From assembly GCA_937871635.1 (NCBI GenBank), contig CALMNS010000651.1, forward strand, positions 1 through 5,911: a stretch of 5,911 nucleotides of DNA, given 5' to 3'. This document shows positions 5,203 through 5,911 of the stretch, in pieces. A model generated the notes under the pieces. It saw nothing but the letters and a program-made list of their open reading frames with translations, ran no database searches and was not told the origin of the DNA. This stretch comes from an uncultured Solirubrobacter sp. (GTDB lineage Bacteria; Actinomycetota; Thermoleophilia; Solirubrobacterales; Solirubrobacteraceae). The position numbers and the translations under genes were made by a program. The stretch's first letter is position 1. The number at the start of each line of letters is the position of its first letter.

Positions 5203-5911
5203 GAGGCGTGCGGCGGGCGGCGGTGCGCCCACGGCCGTGCCTCCTCGATCTGCGCCGAGAGCGACAGGAGGGTGGCCTCGTCGTCCGGGCGCCCGATGAG
5301 CTGGACGGAGAGCGGCAAGCCGTCGTGGAAGCCGGCCGGCACCGCCGCCGCCGGCTGGCCCGTGGCGTTGAGGGCGCCGAGGTGGGGCACGACCCGCGCG
5401 GTCCCGTTGAGGGTCCACTGCGCCCCGCGGCCCTCGTACTCGCCGATCCGCAGCGGTCCGCGGACGAAGGTCGGGGTGAGGACGACGTCGACGCCCTCGG
5501 CGAAGACGGCGTTGATGCGCGCCCGGTCGGTCGCCTCGGTGGCCATGGCCCGGGCCACGACGGACGGCGGCACGAGCCCGCCGAGCCGCACGTAGCCGCG
5601 CGTCTGCCGCGAGAGCCGCTCGGGATGCGGAAGGCTCGCCGCGGCGTCGTGGATGCCGCGCAGGTAGCGGGCGAGCACGCCGACGAACGCGGTGCCCCAG
5701 TCCACCTCACGCTCGACCACCTCGTGACCCAGGGTGCGCAGCAGCGCGGCCGTCGCGTCGACCGCGGCGCGCTGCTCGGGCGCGAGCTTGGCGGTGACCG
5801 GCGGGGGGATCTTCGTGGAGACCGCGACGCGCAGCCGGCCGGGCGGGCGGGCGGCCGCCTCGGCGAACGACGGGCCGCCGTCCTTGACCGCGTCGTAGAA
5901 GCGCGCGGAGT
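5199..5911 (-). CDS. Amidase signature family protein, C-terminal part (5' end outside window)
   Basis: About 236 codons are visible, and the frame is open to the window edge. The stretch upstream of GTG 5720 reads GRLRVAVSTKIPPP and LAPEQRAAVDATAALLRTLG, followed by HEVVEREVDWG. This is the usual amidase segment after the catalytic core (G-x-L-R-V/I-G/A, then V..A...L..LGH.V), so GTG 5720 is internal and not the start. Further on come VDVVLTPTFVRGP, LNATGQPAAAVPAGFHDGLPL, SVQLIGRPDDEATLLSLSAQIEEARPW, the standard C-terminal signature of GatA/amidase proteins. The catalytic Ser-cisSer-Lys residues and the GGSSGG loop lie in the missing N-terminal half. These enzymes hydrolyse amide bonds or act in tRNA-dependent amidotransferases; the single-gene setting and short C-terminus favour a stand-alone amidase of unknown substrate. 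Its stop overlaps the phosphatase start by 4 nt, so the two genes are probably one transcription unit. Confidence 0.87.
   Translation of the reverse strand, partial: SARFYDAVKDGGPSFAEAAARPPGRLRVAVSTKIPPPVTAKLAPEQRAAVDATAALLRTLGHEVVEREVDWGTAFVGVLARYLRGIHDAAASLPHPERLSRQTRGYVRLGGLVPPSVVARAMATEATDRARINAVFAEGVDVVLTPTFVRGPLRIGEYEGRGAQWTLNGTARVVPHLGALNATGQPAAAVPAGFHDGLPLSVQLIGRPDDEATLLSLSAQIEEARPWAHRRPPHAS

Noticed and set aside
5199..5720. GTG 5720 as start of a 173-aa protein
   Set aside because: The frame stays open to the window edge with clear amidase family sequence upstream, so it is internal to a larger amidase.

Overview
The window is high-GC DNA (roughly 70% or more by eye) with GTG starts, short overlaps between genes and codons ending almost always in G or C. 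This fits a high-GC actinobacterium. The protein set (an F420-type PPOX protein, a two-domain ferritin-like protein, a W-x-V-x-R-x-W-L-P type membrane protein) makes me lean towards Thermoleophilia/Solirubrobacterales, but that is inference without a database search.

Layout, left to right. (1) Positions 2-475 (+) hold the 3' part of a small membrane protein gene, followed by a small inverted/tandem repeat. (2) Positions 552-636 (+) hold a tRNA-Leu(CAA) gene. Its discriminator base A636 is also the first base of the first possible ATG of a free-standing LAGLIDADG homing-endonuclease-like protein with an N-terminal helix-turn-helix (636-1376). (3) A + strand three-gene cassette follows: a circularly-permuted-type ATP-grasp ligase (about 1488-2801, with coding-like sequence reaching upstream to about 1380), a two-domain ferritin-like/DUF455-like putative diiron protein (2798-3931, ATGA overlap) and a small PPOX/F420-type flavin-fold protein (3936-4331, AGGAGG ribosome site). 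(4) A 91-nt convergent intergenic region contains overlapping GC-rich hairpins. (5) On the minus strand, an amidase-family gene (5' end beyond the window) overlaps by 4 nt with an inositol-monophosphatase-family gene (5202-4423).

How the genes may work together. The ATP-grasp, ferritin-like and PPOX genes are tightly packed, and the first two are probably translationally coupled. They could therefore act in one pathway: ATP-dependent amide/peptide-type ligation, a diiron oxidation, and a flavin or F420 redox step. The substrate cannot be read from sequence. The most unusual spot is the tRNA/homing-endonuclease/ATP-grasp junction. The endonuclease frame runs, after a single TAG, directly into the ATP-grasp frame, and the ATP-grasp gene lacks any ATG/GTG/TTG for its apparent first 30-odd codons. 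This suggests that insertion of the endonuclease gene removed or replaced its original 5' end.
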